From: CAVVSQ01 sp963848825
GTDB taxonomy: Bacteria; Planctomycetota; Planctomycetia; Gemmatales; Gemmataceae
Reading direction: 5' to 3'
Assembly (NCBI GenBank): GCA_963848825.1
Contig: CAWKFA010000016.1
Location: forward strand, 340,231 to 404,230
Length of the DNA: 64,000 nt
Shown: positions 49,322 through 59,442 of the stretch, one piece after another
Layout of the letters: the number at the start of each line of letters is the position of its first letter
Numbering within the stretch: the first letter of the stretch is position 1
Made by a program: the position numbers and the translations under genes
Notes under the pieces: generated by a model
The model's database searches: none
The model's input: the letters and a program-made list of their open reading frames with translations, nothing else
Told to the model about the DNA's origin: nothing

Positions 49322-49370
49322 CGGACGCCGCGGCAGAGACAGACTCGCTGCCCGGCGTCCGTTCTCTTTT
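49322..49370 (+). terminator. Terminator after the surface-protein gene
   Basis: CGGACGCCGCGGCAG (49322-49336) pairs, with one bulge, with CTGCCCGGCGTCCG (49348-49361). TTCTCTTTT follows (49362-49370). It overlaps the 3' end of the convergent TIGR03067 gene. Confidence 0.7.
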
Positions 49371-50154
49371 AATTTGATTTCGGAGTTGAGCTTTTCTTTT
49401 TATTCACAGTGAAAGTTTCGCGCTGAACCAGTCCGGCCCCGCCCAACATGGTCCAAACCCCTGCGAGACGAGGGCCTTCCTCGATTTGATAGAGGCAAGC
49501 GCCTATCTGTCCCTGGTTCGCCCAGCACACGGCCAGGGTATCACCTTTGCGCAAGCCGATTCCCACATAGGCGTCAAGAATGCCCTTGCTCCATTTGACG
49601 ACATAGCAATCTCCCAGCCGCATAATCTCGACATCGGCGAATTGCTTTTCACCGTTGAATTGCAGGCTCTCAGCCTTGTAAGCGCCGGTTATCTCGATCT
49701 CTTCACCGACGGGAACAATGCGCTTGTAGACAGCCAGGATGAGGCCTGAATCCGGGGACGTGGCAAAATCTTTTGGGCGTTCGTTACCTTCCGGATCGAG
49801 ACAAACCTTGAGCAGGTTGCCCTTGAGCGAGTAGATGCCCCGCATCGTCGTGCCCTTGTTGGGGCCCGCGGCGATGGTGGCGTCGAAATCGCGACGGCCA
49901 TCAATCGGATCGAGCTTTAGCGAACCGACCTGCACCAGTTCTTCGCCATTCTTGACGATGAATTGATTGGCACCGAAGAAAATGCGTTTTTTCTTGAGTT
50001 CCTCGGCGGGCGTTGGCTGGCCGTTCTCTTCGTAGGACTCAAATATCCAGGTCCCCTGGAGTTTGGTGATTTCTTTTTTAGCGATCTCTTGCCCCCGGGC
50101 GGCGGGTGCAAGCCACAAGGCAGCCGCGAACAATGCCACAATGGTCATGCGCAT
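49369..50154 (-). CDS. Exported TIGR03067 domain-containing protein
   Basis: A signal peptide ('VALFAAALWLAPAARGQ') precedes a TIGR03067 domain, recognised by 'ITKLQGTWIFESYEENGQPT', 'FGANQFIVKNGEELVQVGSL', 'LDPIDGRRDFDATIAAGPN' and 'GIYSLKGNLLKVCLDPEG'. The family is lipocalin-like and abundant in Gemmataceae, with unknown function. A second half follows (~residues 140-261: 'VEIMRLGDCYVVKWSKGI') that is not part of the usual domain. ATG 50154 or ATG 50148 can serve as start. Frame intact, 261 residues. Confidence 0.85.
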   Translation of the reverse strand: MRMTIVALFAAALWLAPAARGQEIAKKEITKLQGTWIFESYEENGQPTPAEELKKKRIFFGANQFIVKNGEELVQVGSLKLDPIDGRRDFDATIAAGPNKGTTMRGIYSLKGNLLKVCLDPEGNERPKDFATSPDSGLILAVYKRIVPVGEEIEITGAYKAESLQFNGEKQFADVEIMRLGDCYVVKWSKGILDAYVGIGLRKGDTLAVCWANQGQIGACLYQIEEGPRLAGVWTMLGGAGLVQRETFTVNKKKSSTPKSN

Positions 50155-50255
50155 AGCGATCCTCGCGTTCGAGATAATATTCCCCCAGTTACCCTAACTT
50201 AAGCGGCGATTGCTGTAAAGGTAATCATGGATGCCGTCACCCGCCGTGGAAACGA

Positions 50256-50286
50256 AAGAAGCCCGGACGAAAGGTCCGGGCTTCTT
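50256..50286 (-). terminator. Strong hairpin downstream of the small 50413-50613 gene
   Basis: Perfect 13-base arms (50256-50268 and 50274-50286, core GCCCGGAC/GTCCGGGC) flank a five-base loop. On the minus strand the right arm runs into a short T-rich stretch. Confidence 0.7.
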
Positions 50287-50412
50287 GGGATGTGCCGGGG
50301 GATGGGTGCCGTACGGGTAGGATGTTTTGAAGAGTGAAACCGAAACTTGAGTTCGCATATCCGAAAACGGGTCAGATACCCGGCTGAGTGGGACCGCCCC
50401 GTTTTCGGATAG

Positions 50413-50613
50413 TTAGTTCGCAAAGAAACGCATTTGAGCCTTACGTTCCTCCAGGACCTGGCCGTTGGCGTCGAGCAAACGAAAACGGCCGATCGAATAA
50501 AGGTCAAGCTGACGTTTAAATATAGCGCGGGCCTTGTTTTCCTCGGCAGTGCAAACCGTTATCCAGTTAAGTCCCGCGAGGCCTGATTTCTGTACTTGAT
50601 ATTCGCCGATCAT
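50413..50613 (-). CDS. Small hypothetical protein, 66 residues
   Basis: ATG 50613 has GGAG eight bases upstream. The sequence ('IGEYQVQKSGLAGLNWITVC', 'EENKARAIFKRQLDLYSIGR', 'FRLLDANGQVLEERKA') looks like a small alpha/beta protein with strand-helix-strand order and no signal peptide. The balanced composition, ribosome site and flanking hairpins on both sides (50735-50767 and 50256-50286) support a real, independently transcribed gene. Function unknown. Confidence 0.55.
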   Translation of the reverse strand: MIGEYQVQKSGLAGLNWITVCTAEENKARAIFKRQLDLYSIGRFRLLDANGQVLEERKAQMRFFAN

Positions 50614-50734
50614 GGCAAATCTCCAGCGGGCGATTGATTTAGTGGGTCGCGTTTCTTCAGCAGGACTGAGTTCAACGCGTTATGTGATGGGAAAAAGCAA
50701 ACGGCGTGCCAGGACATGGGATTTGCGAAAAGCA

Positions 50735-50767
50735 TGAGGAAACCCAGTGATTTACGGGGTTTCCTCA
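50735..50767 (-). terminator. Hairpin downstream of the DinB gene
   Basis: TGAGGAAACCC (50735-50745) pairs exactly with GGGTTTCCTCA (50757-50767) around an 11-base loop. It lies between the DinB gene and the small 50413-50613 gene, both on the minus strand. The remaining bases of 50614-50892 show no gene. Confidence 0.6.
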
Positions 50768-50892
50768 CGTTGCAAAATCAAAGTCAAAAACGGCGCTGGT
50801 AAAAAATGTTGCAATTTCAGCAACAGCTGCCATCAAAATGACACAACGCCGCCGCCGCAAAATGCCTGCTTCACCGAACGATAACGATTCGT

Positions 50893-51381
50893 CTAAATCT
50901 TTTTCTGGGTAGCCTGGTAAAGATTGAGGGTGATATGAGCCTGTCCTTGATGGTGGGCCTCGTGCCAGGCCAGAACCTTGAGCCATTCGCGGTGGGTCCA
51001 GGGAGCCTGTTCCGTTGGTTTCGAATCCAGTGCCGTGGCCGATAGCTTTTTGACATATTCCAAGACATCGGCCCGCGCCGAATTCAAATAATGACGAATA
51101 GCCTCCACCGTGGGGATGCTGTCATCCGGCGTGCTCCCGCCGGCGAAACGGCGTACCAATTCCGCCTCACGCGGCTGGCCGCCGGCAGTCATGCGGACAT
51201 GAACATGGCGGTCGTCAGTCGCGGCGATATGCATTAGCTGCCAGGCGATATGGGCCCTTCCCGGGGCCGGTCGCCAGCCCAAAATCGTCTGCACATCGGG
51301 CTGCTTGGCCAGGTTATCCAGTAGCGCGATCGTTTTACTTCGGCCAAATTCCAAAGATTCGAGCAGGTCGGCGAAAGTCAC
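50893..51381 (-). CDS. DinB family protein
   Basis: 162 residues forming the DinB four-helix bundle, with metal-binding histidines where expected: 'AWQLMHIAATDDRH' (helix 2) and 'LAWHEAHHQGQAHITL' (helix 4, HxxxH). Middle motifs 'EAIRHYLNSARADVLEYV' and 'PWTHREWLKVL' also fit. DinB/YfiT proteins bind a divalent metal and include thiol-dependent transferases; the substrate here is unknown. ATG 51381 is preceded by an AAAAGGAG-type ribosome site. Frame intact. Confidence 0.85.
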   Translation of the reverse strand: MTFADLLESLEFGRSKTIALLDNLAKQPDVQTILGWRPAPGRAHIAWQLMHIAATDDRHVHVRMTAGGQPREAELVRRFAGGSTPDDSIPTVEAIRHYLNSARADVLEYVKKLSATALDSKPTEQAPWTHREWLKVLAWHEAHHQGQAHITLNLYQATQKKI

Positions 51382-51502
51382 TGGATACTCCTTTTAGAGT
51401 CCTGAAAATGAGGACATGGCCGATTATTTAAAGGCCCTGTTGCGCTCAAGTCCTCTGAAGTAGAGGGTGAGCGAAGTCCTACGGGGTGGCACGCGTGCCA
51501 GG

Positions 51503-52279
51503 CTATTGTATTCCAAATAACGCACGCGCATTTATTGTTGTGGCTGCCGCGATGGCTGCAATCGTCGTGGCCTTGGCCTCTGCCAAACAGCCCGCCGTAT
51601 GGATCACGAAGGCTGGTTCATTGCGCTTGCCCCGTACGGGAACGGGCGCCAGATACGGGCAGTCAGTTTCAACCAGCAAGTGGTCGAGCGGTATTTGTGC
51701 GGCCATGTCCCGCAGCGCCTGGGCATTCTTATAAGTCACCATGCCAGCGAACGAAATATAAAGCCCCATGGCCAGGCAAGCCTCTGCCGTCGGCAGGTCC
51801 GCGGTGAATGAATGCATGACGCCGCGCACGGGACCATATTGATCAAAGTCCGCGCGCAACACGCGGATGGTGTCCGCTTCCGCCTGCCGGCAATGGATGA
51901 CCACGGGCTTATGCCACCGCCGCGCCAGGGCCAGATGCCTGACGAAATAATCTTCCTGGTCCGCAAAGGGCGTGTGGTCCCAGTAGCGGTCGAGGCCAGT
52001 CTCACCCAGGCCTACGACTTCTGGCTCCCCCGCCAGGGCGACGACTTTAGCCCAGTCGTCCGGCGCCGCCTGGGCCACATGGTTGGGCTGAATACCCACC
52101 GTTGCGCGTAACAGCGCATGCTGACGTGCCAGCCGAACGCAATTTTCACTGGACGGGCCCGTAGTAGCCACCGCCACGACGTGTACGACGCCCGCGGCAC
52201 GGGCCCTCGCCAGTACGGCTGGCAGGTCTTCGTGAAACTTCTCGTCGTCGAGGTGCGCGTGGGTATCGATGAATTGCAT
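51503..52279 (-). CDS. tatD: TatD family metal-dependent hydrolase
   Basis: 258 residues with all TatD metal-site motifs: 'FIDTHAHLDDEKF' at the N-terminus (HxH), 'VVGLGETGLDRYW' (Glu), 'PVVIHCRQAEADT' (His), 'MHSFTAD' (His) and 'LLVETDCPYLAP' (Asp). The family are 3'-5' DNA exonucleases/deoxyribonucleases with TIM-barrel fold. It lies 38 bases after a small helical gene that is itself coupled to nuoN, so it may be the last gene of the complex I transcript. Start ATG 52279. Confidence 0.92.
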   Translation of the reverse strand: MQFIDTHAHLDDEKFHEDLPAVLARARAAGVVHVVAVATTGPSSENCVRLARQHALLRATVGIQPNHVAQAAPDDWAKVVALAGEPEVVGLGETGLDRYWDHTPFADQEDYFVRHLALARRWHKPVVIHCRQAEADTIRVLRADFDQYGPVRGVMHSFTADLPTAEACLAMGLYISFAGMVTYKNAQALRDMAAQIPLDHLLVETDCPYLAPVPVRGKRNEPAFVIHTAGCLAEAKATTIAAIAAATTINARALFGIQ

Positions 52280-52317
52280 CGGAAACTCTGGCCGAGATTG
52301 TCCTGCCGTGAAGCGTT

Positions 52318-52731
52318 TCAGACCGGTCCTTGCAGAGATGCCAGGTGCCGTCTTTTCATATCGAGGATAACCTGGAGCAAGCGTGGCGCATCGTCTCCGG
52401 TCACGATGGCGATGTCTCTTTCCAGCTCGTTGATGCGGCGTTTTTCGAAATCGACCAGAAAGGGAATGAGATAATCAAGGGCCATGTAGTTGATGGTCGT
52501 GAAACTCATCGGATAAGCGCCGAGATAAGGCGGCCGAACCCGGTTCTTGACAAGACACTGGACCACGGCGGCCGCGCCTTGTTGTTCTTCCTTCACGATG
52601 TTTGCCAGGATGGGCAAGGTATCATGGTTTTTGGCCGTCGTCCATGGAAAGGACTCGCCGACATACTGAAGGAGCGAACGTCCTTCTTGACGGACCGTAT
52701 TCTGCATAATCGCGGCAGTGGCAGCATCCAT
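52318..52731 (-). CDS. Small helical protein translationally coupled to nuoN
   Basis: The ATG at 52732-52730 overlaps the nuoN stop (TAATG), so translation is probably coupled. 137 residues, mostly helical: 'DAATAAIMQNTVRQEGRSLL', 'LPILANIVKEEQQGAAAVV', 'INYMALDYLIPFLVDFEKRR' and 'APRLLQVILDMKRRHLASL'. It looks like a four-helix bundle. Regularly placed Glu/His might suggest a ferritin-like fold, but a full di-iron motif is not evident. No signal peptide or membrane helix. Its position in the complex I operon suggests an accessory or assembly role (inference only). Confidence 0.6.
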   Translation of the reverse strand: MDAATAAIMQNTVRQEGRSLLQYVGESFPWTTAKNHDTLPILANIVKEEQQGAAAVVQCLVKNRVRPPYLGAYPMSFTTINYMALDYLIPFLVDFEKRRINELERDIAIVTGDDAPRLLQVILDMKRRHLASLQGPV

Positions 52732-54405
52732 TAGTGAGGGCCTCCCTTGGTGGCGGCCAGCACTTGACTCGCTGTGGGCGTCGGCTGAAAATTGCCGACG
52801 CCTTCCAGATAGCTTGCTTTCGCGAGCGCGTCCCAAAAGATGCCCAGAAACAGCACCACCACCGCCAGGAAAGCCAGATAAGAGCCCGCGTGGATGGAAA
52901 CCTGGATAGTTTCGACCGGCCGTCCTTCCGTTTCTTCGAGCGACTTTTCGAGGATCATGACCTTCAGCACCTTCACATAGTAAAAGAGGCTGATGACCGT
53001 GTTGAGGCCAGCGACCACCAGCAAGGCATAGAGCGTCGCGGACAGGCCCTCGCTACCGGGTAGGGAAGCGCCCATGCCGGCATATTGGCTGGCGGCGCTG
53101 ATACAGCTCCTTGAAGATCTGGAACTTGGCCGTGAAGCCGCCCAGCGGAGGAAGGCCAAGCAGGCTCAACAGAAAAACAGCCAGCGTGATGACCAAAATA
53201 GGGCTGCGATGGATCAGACCGCGAAAACTGCTCAAGTCCTCCGAGCCGGTGAGATTTCGCAAATAGGCCACGACGGCAAAGGCGCCGAGGTTCATGAAGA
53301 GGTAAACGATCAGGTAGAAGAGCACGGCGGCGGCGCCCTCGCGGGTCAATGTGGCCAGGCCCATCATCATGAAGCCGGCATGCGCTATGGTCGAATAGGC
53401 GAGCAGGCGTTTGAGGTTGGTTTGCCGATAAGCGGCCAGGTTGCCAAAGGTGGTAGTCAAGGCAGCGAAGAACGCAAGCGCCGGCACCAAATAGGGCGTT
53501 ACATTCTTCCACGCCTCGGTACTGGCGTCCGCCACGGTCAGCCCCGCCAAACCCAGGGTAATGCGTCCCAACAGCGCCAGAGCCGCGCCTTTGGATGCCA
53601 CCGAAAGAAAGGCAGCCACTTCCGCGGCGGCTCCCTCGAACACGTCCGGGCACCAGAAATGAAACGGCACGGCCGCCAGCTTGAAGGCGATACCGATGAG
53701 AACAAAAAGCGTTCCCAGTAGCACCATGGGGTCAAGCGGCGACATGGCCATGAAGTGCAGCAGGTCTGGCAAGTAAGCGGTTCCATATTTGCCGGCCAAC
53801 AGGCTAATGCCGTAGAGCATGATTCCGGCTGCACCACCACCGTAGACGACGTATTTGAGGGACGCTTCACTGCTTTGCCGGCGCCCCTTCAAAAAGCCGG
53901 CCAGGGCATAGCTGGGCACGCTGGCCATTTCAATGCCGATAAAAACCATCAGCAGATGGTTGGCCGAGGCCATGATCGACATTCCCACCGTCGCGCCCAG
54001 CAGCAAACACAGGAAATCGGCGGAATCTTCGGCATCGGGGATGCCGGTAAAAAGGCACAGCAGGATTACCAACGAGGTGAACGCCAGCAAAAACATCTTG
54101 ATAAAGATGCCAAAGTTATCGAAAACGAGCATGCCGCTGAAAAGATTGATCGGGCGGCTGAGGTCCGAGCCAAAACGTGGATCATACCCCTCGGCATGCG
54201 TCCACTGGTACCAACTCAACAGCAGAGCGTAGAGCGTCAGGATGAGCGCGACCCAGCCGAGATGGCGCCTATCGAAGCGCGTGAAGAGCCGAATGAACAG
54301 CAGAAGCACGATCGTGCCGCACAAAATCAGCTCCGGCAAAAACGCCATGAGATCGACGCTGAGACCGGATTGTAGGTTTTGCAGAAGCAGTTTGGTCATT
54401 GCCAA
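52731..54405 (-). CDS. nuoN: NADH-quinone oxidoreductase subunit N; frameshifted
   Basis: An antiporter-like membrane subunit of complex I with about 14 helices. Hallmarks include 'GIEMASVPSYALAGF' (conserved Glu in helix 5), 'ASLKYVVYGGGAAGIMLYG', 'FKLAAVPFHFWCPDVFEGA' (conserved Lys and proline break) and 'KRLLAYSTIAHAGFMMMGL'. A frameshift near 53090 separates the last ~110 residues ('NTVISLFYYVKVLKVMILE'). Length ~555 is a little longer than usual. It is the last nuo gene in the run; its stop overlaps the next start. Confidence 0.93.
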
Positions 54406-54449
54406 AATCTCGGATTAATTCTCGCCACCGGACGCGGAACACTCACAGC

Positions 54450-56270
54450 CTACCGTGTCACCAGCACCAGCGAATCGATCAGGCCGGTCACGTGCGGTTC
54501 CACCCAGTTAAGTACCAGCGATGGCACGATGCCCAGGACGACGGCCAGCACCAAAAGCGGCACAATACACAGGAGTTCGCGGAAGGTGATGTCCGGGTAA
54601 TCCTTGTAAGCCTCGTTGGTGCCCATGTACACGCGCTGCAGCGTCCACAGTACGTAGGCGGCAGTTACCACGACGGTGAGCGCGGCCAGGATGGCGAATA
54701 CCTTGTCGAAATTCCAGGTCGCCAGCACCACCATGAATTCGCCGACAAACCCGCACAGGCCAGGCAAGCCCAGGGCGGCAAAGAAAATAATCGCGCTGAT
54801 CCCACCGTAAAGAGGCATCGGCTCGTAAAGTCCGCGGAAATTATCGAGGTTGCGATGATGGGCACGGTCGTAAATGACGCCAACGCAGAAGAACATGCCG
54901 GCCGAACTGATGCCATGGGCGATCATCTGATACATGGCGCCATTCATGCCCCATGACCAGTAGGAGGAACCGCGACCGACCGACCATACCGCGATCCCGA
55001 GGATCACATAACCCATGTGGCTGATCGAGCTATACGCGACCAGCTTTTTAAAGTCCTTTTGGGCCATGGCGGCGAAGGCGCCATAGACGATATTGATGAT
55101 GCCGAAGAGCGCCAGGTACCAGGCCAGGGCCTGCGCCGCCCAGGGACAAATAGGATAGGCGATGCGCAAGATGCCGTAGCCGCCGAGCTTGAGCAAAATG
55201 CCCGCCAGGATCATCGAGATGGGTGTCGGCGCCTCCACATGCGCGTCCGGCAGCCAGGTATGAAAGGGAAAGACGGGAACTTTGATGGCAAAGCCGATGA
55301 ATAGGAGCAAGAACATGGAAATCTGAAACCAGGGCTGGAAGAACCACTGATTGAGGCGCGTCTCAATGTCGGCGCGATTGCCCTCGGTGTCGCGAACCAG
55401 GCGCGTGACCACTTCCTCACGATTGTCGTTGAGAAGGTCAAGGGCGACCTTGCCGACGCGAGCGAGCACCGTCAGATCAAAGGTATGCACTTCCGCCAGC
55501 TTCCGCGCTTCCACTTTGTCGAGCTTGACGCTGCTCTTTAAGGCCAGCCTGTCGGCTTCCTGATCGACAATACCCTTGTTCACGAAGTCGCGCACGTCGG
55601 TGAAATAGAAAGCCAGCAGGGCGATCAAAATAAACACGCTGCCGAGCAAGGTGAACAGGAAAAACTTGATCGCGGCGTATTCGCGGCGCGGGCCACCCCA
55701 GACGCCGATAAGAAAATACATCGGCAGCAGCATTACTTCCCAGAAGATGTAGAAGAGGAAGAAATCGAGCGCCAGAAACGAGCCGATGACGCCCGTTTCC
55801 AGCAGCAGAAACAGCACGCAGTAGCCCTTCACGTATTTCTCGATGTTCCAGCTCGCGATCATCGACAAAAAGAACAAAACGGTGGTGAGCAGAATAAGCG
55901 GCATGCTGATGCCGTCGATCCCGAGGAAGTAATCGATGTTGAAGCTGGAGATCCAGGGCACACGTGCCATGGAATCAAGACTGGTACGTTTCCCCTCGGC
56001 AAGAGCCAGTTGCGTGGCGGCTTCCGCCCTGCTCACCAGCGAGGTTTTGACGCCCGGCCGCGCCGCCCCGACGTCAAGGTTGGTGTCGAGCATGGCCAGG
56101 TAGTCGATGAACAAGATCATGCTCATCACAAACGTGGCCGCCGTGCCCAAAAGCGCCCACCAGCGCATGGCTTCCTTGCTTCCCTTCGGGAAAAACATGA
56201 GGACGAGCGCGAAGGCTGTCGGCAAAAAGATGCACAGCGACATCTTGATCAGGTCGGTTTCGATCATCAT
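54450..56270 (-). CDS. nuoM: NADH-quinone oxidoreductase subunit M
   Basis: 606 residues, intact. Core motifs of the antiporter-like subunit M are present: 'FFLFYIFWEVMLLPMYFLIG' (conserved Glu), 'GFAIKVPVFPFHTWLPDAH' (Lys and proline break), 'KKLVAYSSISHMGYVILGI' and 'LPGLCGFVGEFMVVLATWNF'. Between helices, at roughly residues 230-310 (about 55335-55590), there is an extra charged segment ('EADRLALKSSVKLDKVEAR', 'NREEVVTRLVRDTEGNRADI'). It is absent from standard NuoM and explains the length excess over ~500. Forms a proton channel in the membrane arm. Confidence 0.95.
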   Translation of the reverse strand: MMIETDLIKMSLCIFLPTAFALVLMFFPKGSKEAMRWWALLGTAATFVMSMILFIDYLAMLDTNLDVGAARPGVKTSLVSRAEAATQLALAEGKRTSLDSMARVPWISSFNIDYFLGIDGISMPLILLTTVLFFLSMIASWNIEKYVKGYCVLFLLLETGVIGSFLALDFFLFYIFWEVMLLPMYFLIGVWGGPRREYAAIKFFLFTLLGSVFILIALLAFYFTDVRDFVNKGIVDQEADRLALKSSVKLDKVEARKLAEVHTFDLTVLARVGKVALDLLNDNREEVVTRLVRDTEGNRADIETRLNQWFFQPWFQISMFLLLFIGFAIKVPVFPFHTWLPDAHVEAPTPISMILAGILLKLGGYGILRIAYPICPWAAQALAWYLALFGIINIVYGAFAAMAQKDFKKLVAYSSISHMGYVILGIAVWSVGRGSSYWSWGMNGAMYQMIAHGISSAGMFFCVGVIYDRAHHRNLDNFRGLYEPMPLYGGISAIIFFAALGLPGLCGFVGEFMVVLATWNFDKVFAILAALTVVVTAAYVLWTLQRVYMGTNEAYKDYPDITFRELLCIVPLLVLAVVLGIVPSLVLNWVEPHVTGLIDSLVLVTR

Positions 56271-56392
56271 GTCAAAATACTCTCAGGTCAGGAAGATCGA
56301 GCACGGCACTTGGGTCCAGGGCCCACGGGGGCACTTCGCGCAACGTGCGCTGGTCAGTTCGGCGGGCCTGGCAGGTACCCGCCTGTTTCCTA

Positions 56393-59078
56393 TCAAGGCG
56401 TCCCCGTGGCCGGCGTGCCGGTCAAGAACGACAACATCACCCAAATACAAACGGCGGCGATCACCAAAAAAAGCACATAATTACGCAGGTTGCCGGTTTG
56501 AAAGCCGCGGAGCCGACCACCCATGCCATACGATACATTGGCCAGCAGGTTGACGATGCCATCGACGACGTAGCGATCAAACAGGCCGCTTACCCACGCC
56601 GCCAAGACGCCAATCCTGCTGATCAAGTGGACGAGACCATCGATAACATTGCCGTCAAAGGCCCGTGCCCAGTTGGCGACGGCCAGGCCGGGCCGCACCA
56701 CGATGCCGCTGTAAAGTTGATCGAAATACCATTTGTTGACGAGGAAATCGTAAACGCCGGGAAACTGCAGCCGGGCTTCATGAGGATCAAGCATGTGGAA
56801 GTAGTAAATCGAGAAAGCGAAAGCCAAACCCAGGGCGACCATGCCCAGAGCAAGTATCCCGGCCAGGCTATGCCCCGCATGAGCCTTTGCCAACACCGTC
56901 TCCGGGTGTTCGCCAGCGCCGGCCTCGCCTACTGCCAGGGGATGCGCGTGCTCACCTTCATGGCCCACGGCCTTGCCATGGTCGTCGTGCGCCACGGTGG
57001 CATGCTCTTCATGTGCTGGTCCGGGGCCAAAATCGGCTTCGACGGAGGCCGGCTGGGAATGTTGCAGTTGCTTTTCCAACCAGCTCGCTTCCGCGTCCCA
57101 GATCGGCATGCCCCAGGCCACCGTCACGCTAAAGAAGGCGAGCACAATTAGCGGCACCGTCAAGCGCCAGGGCGTCTCGGTGGCATGTTCAAAAACGTGC
57201 TGGTCTCGCGGTTTGCCCGTGAACGTCAGAAGCCACATGCGGAACATGTAATAAGTGGTCAGCCCCGCCGTGACGAGCGGAATAACGAACAGCAGAACAT
57301 GGTGCGGGTGAATACTCACGAAGCCAAAGGCGCTGGCCAGAATAGCATCCTTGCTATACCAACCGCTGAAGAGCGGAATTCCCGCAATGGCCAGACAGCC
57401 AACGAGCATGGTAAGCGCCGTGATTTTCATCTTGGCGAACAATCCCCCCATGCGCGGCATTTCTTGTACGTGATGGCAACCGTAAATCACGCTGCCGGAC
57501 CCCAGGAAAAGGAGTGCCTTGAAAAATGCGTGCGTGAGCAGGTGAAAGAGCCCGGCCGACCAGCCACCAATGCCCAAACCGAGCATCATGTAGCCCAACT
57601 GGCTGACGGTGGAATATGCCAGTACTTTCTTGATGTCGGTCATGACCACGGCAATGCTGGCGGCGACGATGATCGTGATGGCGCCCGTGTAGGCGATGGT
57701 CAGCAATACTTCTGGGGTGAACAGGGGGTAACAGCGACCGACAAGGTAGACGCCGGCGGCCACCATGGTCGCGGCGTGGATTAGCGCGCTTACGGGAGTC
57801 GGGCCTTCCATGGCGTCAGGCAACCATACCTGAAGTGGAAATTGCGCGGACTTGCCAACGCAACCCAGGAAAATACCCAGGCCCGCCACAACAAGCATCC
57901 AATACGGAATGTAGCTGAACTGCTCGGGGGTCGGCTGCGTCCGGGCGTTGACCGTGCCGCCCGCGCCTCTTGAAGTGCACATGCCCCTGGTCGCGGGGAA
58001 AGAGCAGCGCATATTCGCCGGCCTCGCCCGCTTTCTTGATGGTGAGCTTGAGTCCGTCGGCGGTCTCTTCCTTTACATCAGCCGTCACGATGCGATCGGC
58101 TTCCTTGGCACGCTCCGAGTGAGCAAGCACGGCCGGACAGCGCACCCGCTGGAAAATCTCCTGGAAATTCAGCGTGCCAACGTACGTCCAAAGGATCAGC
58201 ACGCCGATGATAAAACCGGCGTCGCCAATGCGATTGGTAATGAAGGCCTTGTTAGCCGCATTTGATGCGCTCGTCCGCTCGTAATAAAAGCCGATCAAGA
58301 GGTAGGAGCAGACGCCCACCAATTCCCAGCTCACGAAAATCTGGAACAAATTGTCGGCGAGGAGCAGATTGAGCATCGAGAAGCAGAACAGGGAAAGGTA
58401 GAGGAAGAATCGGCCAAAGCGGCCGCGGCGATGAAAATGTCCATGTTCGGTATGGATTTCATGGTCCTCAACCGTTGGCTTCAACTCCTCGTCCATGTAG
58501 CCCATGGAAAAGAGATGGATGAGCGTGCCGATGAAGGTGACCATCACAAACATGATGGCCGATAGCGAATCGATGCGATAGCCAACCCGCAAAAAGGCAG
58601 CGCGCTCGGAGTCTTTTTGACCATCGGGGTAAACCCCCGCCCAAACGATGTTGCCGGCCCAGCGCCCCTCGATGGCCGAGCGTTTTTCCTCGGCTTCCTT
58701 GACTTCCTTCGCGGCGTTCGCTTTCTCTTCGCTTCCCTCGGCGGCGTGCTGGTACTTCTCCTGGGCGGCATGTTCGCGATCCTCGTTCACGATCAGATCG
58801 CGTTCCACAACCTCGCGCTCGCCAAGATAAGTGACGAAACCGATGACGCTGCACACGCACGCCAGCCCGATGGCGCCCGGCGCGACATACGCCGGCCCGC
58901 GTCCCGGTGTTTCGCCGCCCAACATGTGGGACACCGCATCCGCGAGCGGTTGGCCGCGGTGCCTGCGCAAATACGTGCGCATGGCGCCGGCCAGGAGCAA
59001 TAATAAAAACGACGCTATCGGCAGTAGCGTGGCCACAACGAATAACATGCCGGGATGATCGTAAAAGCGGTCGAACAT
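56393..59078 (-). CDS. nuoL: NADH-quinone oxidoreductase subunit L with lineage-specific insertions; frameshifted
   Basis: Reads from ATG 59078. Subunit L motifs include 'FFLYLSLFCFSMLNLLLADN', 'FVSWELVGVCSYLLIGFYY', 'KSAQFPLQVWLPDAMEGPTP', 'VSALIHAATMVAAGVYL' and 'KKVLAYSTVSQLGYMMLGLG'. A frameshift near 57955 splits the gene. About 895 residues versus ~620 normally, owing to three extra segments: a charged coiled-coil-like stretch near the N-terminus (58640-58800, 'HAAQEKYQHAAEGSEEKANA'), a second near 58000-58130, and a His-rich stretch (56876-57035, 'HEEHATVAHDDHGKAVGH'). The distal proton-pumping subunit. Four bases follow the nuoK stop. Confidence 0.92.
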
Positions 59079-59081
59079 CGG

Positions 59082-59396
59082 CTATCCTTTCAACTCCTCG
59101 GCAGTATCGACGTCCACCGTCATGTGGTTGTTGTAGAAGTTGAGCACGATAGCCAACGCGACAGCCGCCTCGCCAGCGGCCAGCACGATCACGAAGAGAG
59201 CGAAAATCATCCCTTCAATCTCGAAGGCGGGGTTGAAATGCGCGAAAGCCACGAGGTTGATGTTGGCGCCATTGAGGACAAGTTCGACGCCGATGAGCAC
59301 GCCGATGGCGTTGCGCTTGGTGGCCATGCAGATCGCGCCACACACAAACAGCACTGCTCCGAGAAACAGATAGGGTTCCAGCCCGATTGGACTCAT
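59082..59396 (-). CDS. nuoK: NADH-quinone oxidoreductase subunit K
   Basis: Start chosen at ATG 59396, giving 104 residues, the normal length. Three membrane helices carry the subunit K motifs: 'LFLGAVLFVCGAICMATKRN', 'IGVLIGVELVLNGANINLVA' (conserved Glu in helix 2) and 'FVIVLAAGEAAVALAIVLNF' (conserved Glu in helix 3). These glutamates form the coupling path between the quinone site and the antiporter subunits. Flanked closely by nuoJ and nuoL on the same strand. Confidence 0.95.
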   Translation of the reverse strand: MSPIGLEPYLFLGAVLFVCGAICMATKRNAIGVLIGVELVLNGANINLVAFAHFNPAFEIEGMIFALFVIVLAAGEAAVALAIVLNFYNNHMTVDVDTAEELKG

Positions 59397-59442
59397 AATT
59401 CGCGTTGCCCCCGCTTTGCCGACTTGTTGCCGCACCCGAACG

